Shown here: positions 16,272-23,759 of the stretch, one piece after another
Numbering within the stretch: position 1 is the first letter of the stretch
Layout of the letters: each line of letters begins with the position of its first letter
Assembly: GCA_900757795.1 (NCBI GenBank)
Contig: CAAEPE010000054.1
Coordinates: 1 to 60,485 of the forward strand
Length of the DNA stretch: 60,485 nucleotides
Reading direction: 5' to 3'
From: an uncultured Phascolarctobacterium sp.
Lineage (GTDB): Bacteria; Bacillota; Negativicutes; Acidaminococcales; Acidaminococcaceae
The notes under the pieces: generated by a model
What the model saw: only the letters and a program-made list of their open reading frames with translations
What the model was told of the DNA's origin: nothing
The model's database searches: none
Translations under genes and position numbers: made by a program

Positions 16272-16625
16272 TCAGTGCGTACCCTGCACAATTTTAATTC
16301 CGCTGGCTGCCAGTTCATCGGCAATCGCTTTAATAGTAGGACAAAGATGCTTTTCGCCGGACGCATCCTTCTTTCTGGTACAGCTGCTTAAATGCAGCAC
16401 ATCCAGCTGCAGCTCTTTCATACGATTAATTTTTTTCGCAATACCCTCTTGATTTTCTAGCATAGAACCTTCGCAGCCGTTACAAGTCCACATAGCCATA
16501 AGCCGCAGCTCTTCTTCACCATATTGAGCAAAATTTTTTTCCCTGTCATACATCACTCGCAGGCATTTTGCTCCTGCGCAGGACGCAGAAGTTTTTAGGC
16601 AGCGCAAAATAGCAATTTTTTTCAT
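16272..16625 (-). CDS. CGGC-domain-like cysteine-rich protein, putative metal-binding
   Basis: The protein has 117 residues. It starts with MKKIAILRCLKTSASCAGAKC and contains a CNGC motif followed by a LDVLHLSSC strand, resembling the CGGC family of small putative metal-binding proteins. It is the last gene of a minus-strand set that begins with a NapH-like polyferredoxin. The ATG at 16625 has GGAGG upstream, and an in-frame ATG five codons earlier is not supported. It may deliver or sense a metal for the nearby tetrapyrrole system; that link is inferred from position only. Confidence 0.75.
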   Translation of the reverse strand: MKKIAILRCLKTSASCAGAKCLRVMYDREKNFAQYGEEELRLMAMWTCNGCEGSMLENQEGIAKKINRMKELQLDVLHLSSCTRKKDASGEKHLCPTIKAIADELAASGIKIVQGTH

Positions 16626-16655
16626 GTTTGCATCCTCCAAAGATTTTTTAAATTT

Positions 16656-17144
16656 TTAACTGGCTTGAGAATTAATTACTTTAACTATAACTTTACCATA
16701 TAAACCATTTTCGTCAAAAAAATTCAACGTTCCCTTTGCTACATTTCTGTTTTTTAATGCTGCATATGGCACTTTTAATTCTACATTTATAGGTATACTT
16801 CCTCGTACTTGTTGTAAATCATCTTGAGGTTTAAGCTCTTTCCAAATACCTTTTTTAGTTCCCTGAGAAAGAAACATCTCCATTCCACTGCCTTCACAAT
16901 GCAATGAATTATTATTACTAGCTTTAACACGCAAATAAAGCGTATAAACATTAGGATTCAGTACTTTTTTTACTGCTCCCTGCTTACTTAAATCTACAGT
17001 GCAGGTTACGGTTTTTTGCGGCAATAATGTAATTTTTTTATAAAATCTATCGTAATTATTCTGTAAACGAATTTCTGACAAAGCCAGCATCACGATAATC
17101 ATAACACAAAACAGTGTTATACGCACTATCCATTTTTTATTCAT
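16656..17144 (-). CDS. Membrane-anchored protein, FixG C-terminal-like fold suspected
   Basis: The 162-residue protein has one N-terminal transmembrane segment (about residues 8-25) and an exported, strand-rich domain ending in GTLNFFDENGLYGKVIV. It overlaps the small cysteine-rich gene upstream by eight bases and follows the polyferredoxin gene. FixG/CcoG and related polyferredoxins carry an Ig-like periplasmic domain, so this could be a detached version, but I see no diagnostic motif. No cysteine pair typical of electron carriers is present. Confidence 0.7.
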   Translation of the reverse strand: MNKKWIVRITLFCVMIIVMLALSEIRLQNNYDRFYKKITLLPQKTVTCTVDLSKQGAVKKVLNPNVYTLYLRVKASNNNSLHCEGSGMEMFLSQGTKKGIWKELKPQDDLQQVRGSIPINVELKVPYAALKNRNVAKGTLNFFDENGLYGKVIVKVINSQAS

Positions 17145-17331
17145 GCCGTATCACCTTGCTCTTCCCTTTTCCATAAAAATATTTACAGACTAATAAAAGC
17201 AGTACAAAAATTCCCGGAGTACAAGTAAACGAACAGCTGCCGCAAATGCCGTTACAACCGGTTCCTCTGCTGAATATTGCCGAAAAAGGAATTCCCATAG
17301 CCAAAAGAAAACTAATAAATTTATTTTTCAT
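17137..17331 (-). CDS. Small cysteine-rich membrane protein
   Basis: The 63-residue protein has a hydrophobic N-terminus, a compact cluster GCNGICGSCSFTCTPG (four cysteines in about 14 residues) and a second transmembrane segment IFVLLLLVCKYF. The ATG at 17331 lies inside the 3' end of the polyferredoxin gene; an ATG at 17346 is also possible. The cysteine cluster could bind an Fe-S cluster or metal at the membrane. Similar tiny proteins next to NapH-type ferredoxins occur, but I cannot name a family. Confidence 0.6.
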   Translation of the reverse strand: MKNKFISFLLAMGIPFSAIFSRGTGCNGICGSCSFTCTPGIFVLLLLVCKYFYGKGKSKVIRHE

Positions 17332-18145
17332 GATGCTTTGCTTCATAATGAATAGCTTGAACCGGACATTCATGAGCGCATTGTCCGCAAATAATACAGT
17401 TATGCAAAGAAATTTCAGCTTTTTCTCCATTTAGAGTTATCGCCTGCATAGGACAATATTGAGCACATTTTTTACAGCCAATACATTGATTTTTGTCCAC
17501 ATACATTCTTCTGACAAAAGGTAAATAGCTGCTAAAAAAATGCAGTAAGTTTTGCAGGGCGCCTACAGGGCAAAGAAAATTGCAATAACCACGTCCGCCT
17601 TTGGTAAATAAGCCAAAAATTACCAACCATAAAATAGCTGTAACTATTAAGCTGGAGCTCATAGAAATAAAATATCCGCGCAAATAATAATTAGTCAATA
17701 AATCGAAAAGAAAATAATTGCAGTAGGCACATGCCAAAATTTCACCCAAAAAAGGAGCTAAACAAAATCCTGCCAGCATACCATAGCGAAGCGGCGCAAT
17801 TTCCGTATATTTGCGCCAGTTGATTTGGAATTTATCCGGCACTAGCTTGCTTAAATACTCTGTCAAAGCACCTGCCGGGCATAAACGTCCGCAAAACACA
17901 GGACCAAATAAAAATGATACCACTAACAAAATACCCAAACTTACTACACTTACAGAAGCATATTGTAAAATTTTGCCATCTAAAATATGTTCTGTAGGAA
18001 TACGCAGGCACAAACTATGAATTGTCATTTCCTGCCATTTGCCCGTTAGAAAACAATTAATTATTTTTTGAAACAAAGCAAAAGGCGCATAAAATAAAAC
18101 GAAACCTAACACATAGCACAATAATCGCTTTATCTGAAATCTCAT
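17321..18145 (-). CDS. NapH-like membrane polyferredoxin (4Fe-4S)
   Basis: The 274-residue protein has several transmembrane segments. Two CxxxCP motifs lie on the membrane part (CGRLCPAGA and CNFLCPVGA), and two C-terminal ferredoxin clusters follow (CIGCKKCAQYCP and CIICGQCAHECP). This is the NapH/RnfB/YccM type that passes electrons from the membrane to cytosolic or periplasmic reductases. It sits between the TonB receptor and the MerR-controlled NifH-like operon, and no nitrate reductase is nearby, so it may feed low-potential electrons to the nitrogenase-like complex (inference). The ATG has TAGGAG upstream. Confidence 0.88.
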   Translation of the reverse strand: MRFQIKRLLCYVLGFVLFYAPFALFQKIINCFLTGKWQEMTIHSLCLRIPTEHILDGKILQYASVSVVSLGILLVVSFLFGPVFCGRLCPAGALTEYLSKLVPDKFQINWRKYTEIAPLRYGMLAGFCLAPFLGEILACAYCNYFLFDLLTNYYLRGYFISMSSSLIVTAILWLVIFGLFTKGGRGYCNFLCPVGALQNLLHFFSSYLPFVRRMYVDKNQCIGCKKCAQYCPMQAITLNGEKAEISLHNCIICGQCAHECPVQAIHYEAKHHEK

Positions 18146-18174
18146 TTCGGTCTCCTATACAGCAAATAGATGTT

Positions 18175-18212
18175 GAATAGGGATAGAGTGTGCACATACC
18201 CTATCCCTATTC
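18175..18212. other. Perfect 12-bp hairpin between receptor and polyferredoxin genes
   Basis: GAATAGGGATAG (18175-18186) pairs perfectly with CTATCCCTATTC (18201-18212), with a 14-base loop. There is no T-run on either strand, so it may be an mRNA processing or stability element reducing read-through from the receptor gene into the polyferredoxin gene, which starts 30 bases downstream. Confidence 0.55.
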
Positions 18213-18252
18213 TATAACAAAAAACTTATATTTTATAATATATTAATTGATT

Positions 18253-20427
18253 TTAAAAATCAAACTCTACACCAGCAGTCCAGGTTCTGCCAGCTGCCTT
18301 ATACCATTGCCAGTAATCCCTATCAAACAGATTATTAATAGCAAAGGTCAATTTCCCATTTTTCATAAACTTATATCCAACGCCTATATTAGCTGTAAAG
18401 AAAGCATCATCTGAATACAGTTTACCTGCAACATATCCAGGTTCATTACGGTCACTCACATATTGTCCCTCAGCATAGGCATTCCACTTGTCATAACTAT
18501 ATCTTACACCAAAATTTGCCATACGCTTTGGTATTGAAACAATTCTTTCATTATTACCATCTTTAGCATTTTGAAAAGTAAAATTTGCGTAAGAAGTAAA
18601 TTTTTCATCATGCTTAAAATCAAAATCTAATTCTGCTCCTTGGCGTTTAGCGTTATCTATATTAACATACCATTTCTTGCCATCGTCGCGTGTAACAGCA
18701 TTAATCAAATCTGTGGTTTTAGCAGTATACAACGAGATACCAAAATACGCTTTTTCGCTGAAATTTTTCTTTAATCCTACTTCAAAGGTATTCGTTGTCT
18801 CTGGTTGTAAATCCGGATTTGCTACATACCCATAATTAGGGTCATGTCTATATAGTTGGTATAACGTAGGCGCATTAAAAGAATGTCCATAAGAAACATA
18901 ATATGTTGTATCACTATCAGGAGTATATTCAAAAGAAATTTTAGGACTTAGCTCAGTATATTTTTCATCTTTTTGATCAATATGACTTGTTGGACTATCA
19001 AAATAACCATCTTTCTTCTGATAATGGTCAAGGCGTAATCCCAAGGTTAAACCGTAAACATCACTTAACTTTAATTGATCTTGTACAAATAATGCGCCAA
19101 TCAAATTTGTACCGCCCATCTTACTAGTAATTTGGGTTATAGAATCCTTGTCTGACCACTTAGCTAATTTGGCCTTTATATAGTCCATGCTGTCTTTTTG
19201 GATATCAAATCCAGCTACAACAGTATTTTTGCTTCCTTCCCAAACCTTTTGAAAATCTGCTTTATATGCTTTACTTGGATATTTTGAATCGTTACCAGAC
19301 CCTTCTCCAGCCAAATCACTACCAGTTGCATAACCATAATCCTTAACATCTGTTATGCCAAGACTAAATTTAATATTATTTTTGTCATCCGTATAATTTA
19401 GCGCATGCCTGTCAACTGTACGCCTGCCATCATAATCTGTAAAATCACTTTCAGAGAACTTAAGATACTTGCCATCTGGTAACAGAACATTACCGCTATA
19501 CATTGGATTGCCGTTAGTATCATGAATGTAAGTAACAGGATCAACAGCGAAATATTTATATTTATCATGTGTATATTTATAAGTTAATGATTGTTGGTCG
19601 TTAAACTTATATTTTAATTTAACATTAAAAGTATCATCTTCACTATGTCCTCCACCGGGATTACCTAAAATATAAATATCCTTTCCATTATTTCTAATAT
19701 CACTCACTGCACCAGTACCAATTGCACCTGCTCCTGGTGCGCCTTCAGCTTTTGTTTTCTCCTTATAAACTATTTTCTTTTTGTGTCCATCAGTTTCTTT
19801 ATTTTCATAACTGAACCCCAATGACCATTTATCTCCTAATTTTTTTGTTAAACTAATACCACGCTTCCAAGTGCTATTATTGCCATAATGCATATATGCT
19901 TTTACTCGGTCTTTATCAGGATCTTTACTAATAATATTAATCACACCGCCAACTGCTCGTCCACCATAAAGAGAAGAGGCTGCACCTTTAAGTACTTCTA
20001 TTCTTTCTACGTCATCAATAGCGACTGCACTCCAAGTAACCTTTCCAGCATAACCTTCATTTAACGGCATACCATCATATAATACTAAAATATCTCCTTC
20101 ACCAAATCCGCGCATTTGTATTCCGTTGGCAACATCAGACATACCACCAGCTCTTCCATCATAAATACCAGGTAAAGTTTTAATAGCATCTGAAATAGTT
20201 AAAATATTTTTCTCTTCAATATCTTTTGCAGTTATTACATGAACACTTGCAGGTACTTTCAATAATTCTTCACTAGTTCTAGTAGCCGTAACGACCATAG
20301 TATCTAAGCTAAATTCGCCAATATTTTCCTCTTCTGCATACGCTGCTGTACCCCCCCAAAGTACAGAACCACATATTAAAGCTGTCATTAAGGCACTTTT
20401 ATTAAGCACACTTTTCACTTTTAACAC
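18253..20427 (-). CDS. TonB-dependent outer-membrane receptor
   Basis: The 724-residue protein has a signal peptide cleaved after TAAYA (about residue 31). A TonB box DTMVVTAT is followed by the plug domain (about 50-165, with IQMRGFGEGD and VLKGAASSLYGGRAVGGVINII) and a 22-strand-type beta barrel ending in the outer-membrane signature residue Phe. The plug resembles colicin I/BtuB/FepA relatives, which import siderophores, haem or cobalamin. Long glycine-rich extracellular loops are present near residues 230-260. Its own MerR-type promoter and the nearby TonB-ExbBD genes make it the likely outer-membrane gate of the tetrapyrrole system. The ligand cannot be read from sequence. Confidence 0.93.
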   Translation of the reverse strand: MLKVKSVLNKSALMTALICGSVLWGGTAAYAEEENIGEFSLDTMVVTATRTSEELLKVPASVHVITAKDIEEKNILTISDAIKTLPGIYDGRAGGMSDVANGIQMRGFGEGDILVLYDGMPLNEGYAGKVTWSAVAIDDVERIEVLKGAASSLYGGRAVGGVINIISKDPDKDRVKAYMHYGNNSTWKRGISLTKKLGDKWSLGFSYENKETDGHKKKIVYKEKTKAEGAPGAGAIGTGAVSDIRNNGKDIYILGNPGGGHSEDDTFNVKLKYKFNDQQSLTYKYTHDKYKYFAVDPVTYIHDTNGNPMYSGNVLLPDGKYLKFSESDFTDYDGRRTVDRHALNYTDDKNNIKFSLGITDVKDYGYATGSDLAGEGSGNDSKYPSKAYKADFQKVWEGSKNTVVAGFDIQKDSMDYIKAKLAKWSDKDSITQITSKMGGTNLIGALFVQDQLKLSDVYGLTLGLRLDHYQKKDGYFDSPTSHIDQKDEKYTELSPKISFEYTPDSDTTYYVSYGHSFNAPTLYQLYRHDPNYGYVANPDLQPETTNTFEVGLKKNFSEKAYFGISLYTAKTTDLINAVTRDDGKKWYVNIDNAKRQGAELDFDFKHDEKFTSYANFTFQNAKDGNNERIVSIPKRMANFGVRYSYDKWNAYAEGQYVSDRNEPGYVAGKLYSDDAFFTANIGVGYKFMKNGKLTFAINNLFDRDYWQWYKAAGRTWTAGVEFDF

Positions 20428-20535
20428 CTCTAACTTTCCTGCCTACATGGCATCTCAAAAATAAAATAAAGTATAAATTTTGTTTTTACTACAATCAGAT
20501 TAAATTCCTAATTTGCACTTTATTCTTTATATGAT

Positions 20536-20566
20536 ATAATAGTATGTATAGCAGCTAGACAGTCAA
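20536..20566 (-). promoter_or_regulatory. MerR-type promoter of the TonB-dependent receptor (19-bp spacer)
   Basis: On the minus strand TTGACT (20561-20566) lies 19 bp from TATTAT (20536-20541). Inverted repeat GTATAGC-A-GCTAGAC is centred at 20553. The divergent merR-like gene reads from the overlapping TATGATATAAT. Layout and spacing match the NifH-like operon promoter. Confidence 0.66.
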
Positions 20567-20584
20567 GAGGGAGATTATAAAATA

Positions 20585-21412
20585 ATGAAAAAATCTTTAG
20601 ATAATTACTTTACTACCGGAGAATTAGCGAAAGCCTGCCACATATTGCGCAAAACCTTACTTTTTTACGACAAGCTTGGTTTAATACAACCGGAAGTTAT
20701 TTTAGATAACGGCTACCGCTATTACAAGCGAGCCCAATTATTTTTACTGGAATTAGTTGTTACATTGAGGAACCTTGATATTCCGCTTACCCGTATACAA
20801 GCTTATTTAGCTAATCGTTCACCTGCCGCATACCAACGGCTGTTAAAAGAGCAACAAGAACACATTCAGCAGGAAATTAAACGTTTGGAACAGCTCAACG
20901 AAAACTTAAATACTTATATTCAAGATCTTGATAAACAAAATAATTTATCTTATGGCATTATTCAAGCAGTACAATATCCTGAGCAATATCTTTTTGTTAC
21001 TAACGGCTGTAAACAAAACGAATCCTTTAAAGAGCGCTCCCTGCACGCTGCTAGACTGTTTCTCCTACTGCGCGATAAACTGCCGTTCAAGCAGCATGTT
21101 TTTGGCTATATTGTTAACGAGCAGGCTTTATATGATACAAAAAAATATCGTGCCGAAGAGTATTTTTACCCATTACAGCAGCCATTTTCTAACATTCCCT
21201 ATCGTGTACGACCTGCCGGTACATATTTAACCTTATATTTTCAAGGCGTTTATATGCATAACAGTGCAATCTATCTTAGTCAAATGGGAGAATATTGTCA
21301 AAAAAACAATATTACTACTATATCTGATATTTATGTTACCAGCCTGCTGAACTATTGGACAACGACCAATACTGAAGAATATGTTTATAAACTAGAAGTA
21401 AGAATAAAATAA
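20585..21412 (+). CDS. MerR-family transcriptional regulator with effector domain, copy 2
   Basis: The 275-residue protein is a paralogue of the regulator at 14865-15719. It has an N-terminal FTTGELAKACHILRKTLLFYDK winged helix, GYRYYKR, a dimerisation coiled coil (about residues 80-120) and a C-terminal ligand-binding-like domain with AGTYLTLYFQGVYMHN. It shares the YFQG and SDIY motifs with copy 1, so both probably sense related molecules. It lies divergent from the TonB receptor and probably controls it, possibly with cross-talk to the NifH-like operon. ATG with GAGGGAG upstream. Confidence 0.88.
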   Translation: MKKSLDNYFTTGELAKACHILRKTLLFYDKLGLIQPEVILDNGYRYYKRAQLFLLELVVTLRNLDIPLTRIQAYLANRSPAAYQRLLKEQQEHIQQEIKRLEQLNENLNTYIQDLDKQNNLSYGIIQAVQYPEQYLFVTNGCKQNESFKERSLHAARLFLLLRDKLPFKQHVFGYIVNEQALYDTKKYRAEEYFYPLQQPFSNIPYRVRPAGTYLTLYFQGVYMHNSAIYLSQMGEYCQKNNITTISDIYVTSLLNYWTTTNTEEYVYKLEVRIK

Positions 21413-21465
21413 AAAATTCTGAGATTTGCTCTATGTTATCAGAGTAAATCTCAGAATTTTTTTTT
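21413..21465. terminator. Terminator hairpin between merR-like copy 2 and tonB
   Basis: AAATTCTGAGATTT-GCTCT pairs with AGAGT-AAATCTCAGAATTT across an eight-base loop and is followed by nine T on the plus strand. It serves the merR-like gene and may also serve the convergent tonB gene. Confidence 0.85.
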
Positions 21466-21501
21466 ACACTTTTTCTTACAGCAGTTCTAAGTAAAGCCTG
21501 C

Positions 21502-22191
21502 TTATCTTCTTAAATCAAAACGAATGCCTTGGGTAACATAACAGCGAGCTTTTTGTCCAAACTTATCCTTAGCCGGACTAAACCGCCATTTATACACAGC
21601 GTTAACTGCAGCTTCGTCTAACTCTCCATTACCTGAAGAACCTACAACAAAAGCTTCTTCAACTCTGCCGTCAGAACCTACCAGCATTTTTACGGCCACA
21701 ACGCCTTCTATTCCTTGGTTACGTGCCGCACTGGGATATTTAGGCTGAACAGAAGAAACAACTCTTGGCGGAGTCACGGGCACACCGTGTCCGCTGCCCT
21801 CACCTACTCCGTCACCGGAACCGCCGCCGCTGCCGTTTCCGCTGCCTCCGGAACCATCACCGGCTGCCGTACTGTTAGACGGCCCGGCTGCACGATTAGG
21901 GCTAGGATTGTGAGCTTTTTTCACCGGCTTTTTAGTTACAACTTTTTTTGTTTCCGGCTTAAGTTTTTTATCAATAATATCGTCAATACTGCGGATAATA
22001 CTCTTTTCTTCTATCTGTTCCTCAATAACTTCTTCAGGAGCGCCGCCTCCGCCAACTAAGGCTACCTCTAAAATCTGCGGTGGCCTAGTGACAAAACGGT
22101 AACCGAAAAGGCCGATTACAATGGCTGCTGCTACATGTATCGCAATAGCTGCGCCAAAAGCTGTTGTACAACGCTTTTCATCATCTTTCAT
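21502..22191 (-). CDS. tonB: TonB energy-transducing protein
   Basis: The 229-residue protein has an N-terminal transmembrane anchor (about residues 12-30). A lysine/proline-rich and glycine/serine-rich periplasmic spacer follows (about 70-140), then the TonB C-terminal domain with PPRVVSSVQPKYPSAAR and VYKWRFSPAKD. It links the proton-motive force from ExbBD to outer-membrane receptors such as the one at 18253-20427. The spacer uses a GSG-rich stretch rather than the long EPxxKP repeats of E. coli TonB. Its start overlaps the end of exbD by four bases. Confidence 0.92.
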   Translation of the reverse strand: MKDDEKRCTTAFGAAIAIHVAAAIVIGLFGYRFVTRPPQILEVALVGGGGAPEEVIEEQIEEKSIIRSIDDIIDKKLKPETKKVVTKKPVKKAHNPSPNRAAGPSNSTAAGDGSGGSGNGSGGGSGDGVGEGSGHGVPVTPPRVVSSVQPKYPSAARNQGIEGVVAVKMLVGSDGRVEEAFVVGSSGNGELDEAAVNAVYKWRFSPAKDKFGQKARCYVTQGIRFDLRR

Positions 22192-22610
22192 CGGCCGTCA
22201 CCCACATCCGTAGCAAGGCCAAAGCGAGTTACACCTGCCCCTTTAAGCTTATCCATTAAAGTAACAACCAAACGATATTCTGCTTCTCCTTCACAGCGGA
22301 TAATTACAGAAAAGCTTGAATCGCGCTTACTTTCCACAGCTGCATTAGCGACAAGCTGTTCCATATTGGTCTGAGTGTCGTCAAGATAAACGCTTCCATC
22401 CTTTTTAATAGTAACATTAAAATTACTTTTACTGACGGTTTCCGAATTTCTTGCAACGGGCAAACGGATGGGCATGGTTTTTATTTCGCTCATATACATA
22501 GTACTAATAATAAAGAACACAAGCAGCAAAAAAATCATGTCAATCATGGGACTAAGCATGATCTCCGGCGCTTTCATTTCTCTTCTGTGATGTCTACGCA
22601 TAGATCCCAC
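22188..22610 (-). CDS. exbD: ExbD biopolymer transport protein
   Basis: The 140-residue protein has a short cytoplasmic head, one transmembrane helix containing the conserved proton-path aspartate (MIDMIFLLLVFF, about residues 22-35) and a periplasmic domain with the typical SVIIRCEGEAEYRLVVTLMD. It forms the proton-driven motor with ExbB and TonB. Overlap with tonB (ATGA) shows coupling. Confidence 0.92.
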   Translation of the reverse strand: MGSMRRHHRREMKAPEIMLSPMIDMIFLLLVFFIISTMYMSEIKTMPIRLPVARNSETVSKSNFNVTIKKDGSVYLDDTQTNMEQLVANAAVESKRDSSFSVIIRCEGEAEYRLVVTLMDKLKGAGVTRFGLATDVGDGR

Positions 22611-22616
22611 CGTCCC

Positions 22617-23258
22617 TTACTTTTGCATTTTATTGTACATACTATTTTTAGCAGCTACAATATCTGTCAAAGTACTTGCCAATTCATATAAATTTAAAGT
22701 TTCTGTTTTAATTTTACCGGAAAGATAGGCATGGATACACATACCCATAATAGCAATGCACAAGCCAAAAACAGTCGTTATCAACGCTTCACCAATACCG
22801 GAGGTTACAGCCATAGGATTTTGAGTTCTTTCGTTAAGTGCATTAAAAGAAGAAATCATGCCTGTAATAGTTCCCAGCAAACCCAGCATTGGAGCCAGGC
22901 CAATAATTACGCTGAGGTAATTTAATTTATCTTCCAAGCTGTCTATAATGCGATCTGCCTTAGCATAAATAATAGATTCCAAGCGAGACCCCAAATCATC
23001 TTCAATACATAACACATCACAAGCCATTTTAGCGCCTTCGCCCTTTGTATCATGTGCATAATCATGAGCGGCAACTATATTAAAATCATTCATCATACGG
23101 CAAAATTTAACCGTAAAATCTGTACCTGTAATAGCTTTTTTAAAAAACATGTAGCGCTCTATACCTATAGCCAAAGCAGCTATAGAACACAGCAGCAGCG
23201 GCCACATGCAAGGTCCGCCCTTAATAAAATAATCAATTGCTCCAGTAAAAACACCCAT
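22617..23258 (-). CDS. exbB: ExbB/TolQ-type proton channel protein
   Basis: The 213-residue protein has three transmembrane segments and the MotA/TolQ/ExbB core: GLAPMLGLLGTITGMISSFN and EALITTVFGLCIAI. The ATG at 23258 is chosen because GAAGG lies about seven bases upstream; an ATG six codons earlier has no ribosome site. It is the first gene of exbB-exbD-tonB, behind a consensus promoter and a Fur-like box. Confidence 0.92.
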   Translation of the reverse strand: MGVFTGAIDYFIKGGPCMWPLLLCSIAALAIGIERYMFFKKAITGTDFTVKFCRMMNDFNIVAAHDYAHDTKGEGAKMACDVLCIEDDLGSRLESIIYAKADRIIDSLEDKLNYLSVIIGLAPMLGLLGTITGMISSFNALNERTQNPMAVTSGIGEALITTVFGLCIAIMGMCIHAYLSGKIKTETLNLYELASTLTDIVAAKNSMYNKMQK

Positions 23259-23335
23259 GCTTGTACCTTCTTTCATGTTATCTAGTACAGATAATATCTT
23301 TTTAGAAAATTATCCGAACTTCTTTATTAGCTTAT

Positions 23336-23350
23336 TGATAAGAATTTTCA
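23336..23350. promoter_or_regulatory. Fur-like box upstream of exbB
   Basis: TGATAAGAATTTTCA fits the 7-1-7 Fur pattern TGATAAT-N-ATTATCA at 12 of 14 defined positions. It lies just downstream of the predicted start of exbB transcription, where repressor binding would block the promoter. Iron control of exbB-exbD-tonB is a common arrangement. Confidence 0.5.
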
Positions 23351-23365
23351 ATAACTAATATACAC

Positions 23366-23394
23366 ATTATACAACAAGAATGTTTTTGAGTCAA
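23366..23394 (-). promoter_or_regulatory. Promoter of exbB-exbD-tonB
   Basis: On the minus strand TTGACT (23389-23394) is separated by 17 bp from a perfect TATAAT (23366-23371). It is a normal sigma-70 promoter, unlike the three 19-bp-spacer promoters nearby. Confidence 0.7.
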
Positions 23395-23416
23395 CAATCG
23401 AGTTTTTATCACTCCA

Positions 23417-23758
23417 TTAAAAAATTTTCTTGAACGTTTCTTCGGCGTATGCTTGCAGCAAAGCATCAAACTGCTTATATTTCAGCAGCAGCTCCCTGCC
23501 CTCCGGCGTTAATTCCGTACTGCCGCCATGAGTACCGCCGCTGGAGCTTTTCAATAGAGGAAAGCCTAAATCGGCTTCAGCGCGATGCAGTATTTTCCAT
23601 GCTTTGCTGGAGGACATGCCCATGTTTTGATACGCCGCTCTTAAAGAACCGTACTGTTCTACCAGCTGTAAAATTTGGGCAATGCCCTTGCCGAAAGCAA
23701 TTTCTTCATTATAAAGACGCACCTTAACATGATAATGTGTCGGCGGTTGATATACCAT
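23417..23758 (-). CDS. ModE-like winged-helix regulator (LysR-type HTH only)
   Basis: The 113-residue protein consists only of the ModE N-terminal DNA-binding domain: GKGIAQILQLVEQYGSLRAA, then SSSKAWKILHRAE and the characteristic GGTHGGSTELTPEGRELL. The C-terminal molybdate-binding TOBE domains are absent, as in short ModE-like proteins of Firmicutes. It starts two bases after the stop of the MoeA-like gene, with GGGGTGG as ribosome site, and is the last gene of the molybdenum operon. It probably controls molybdenum genes in response to cofactor status, by an unknown sensing mechanism. Confidence 0.85.
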   Translation of the reverse strand: MVYQPPTHYHVKVRLYNEEIAFGKGIAQILQLVEQYGSLRAAYQNMGMSSSKAWKILHRAEADLGFPLLKSSSGGTHGGSTELTPEGRELLLKYKQFDALLQAYAEETFKKIF

Positions 23759-23759
23759 T

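Noticed and set aside
17332..17430. N-terminal extension of the small cysteine-rich protein
   Set aside because: This part is the polyferredoxin gene read out of frame; the internal ATG fits a separate short gene.
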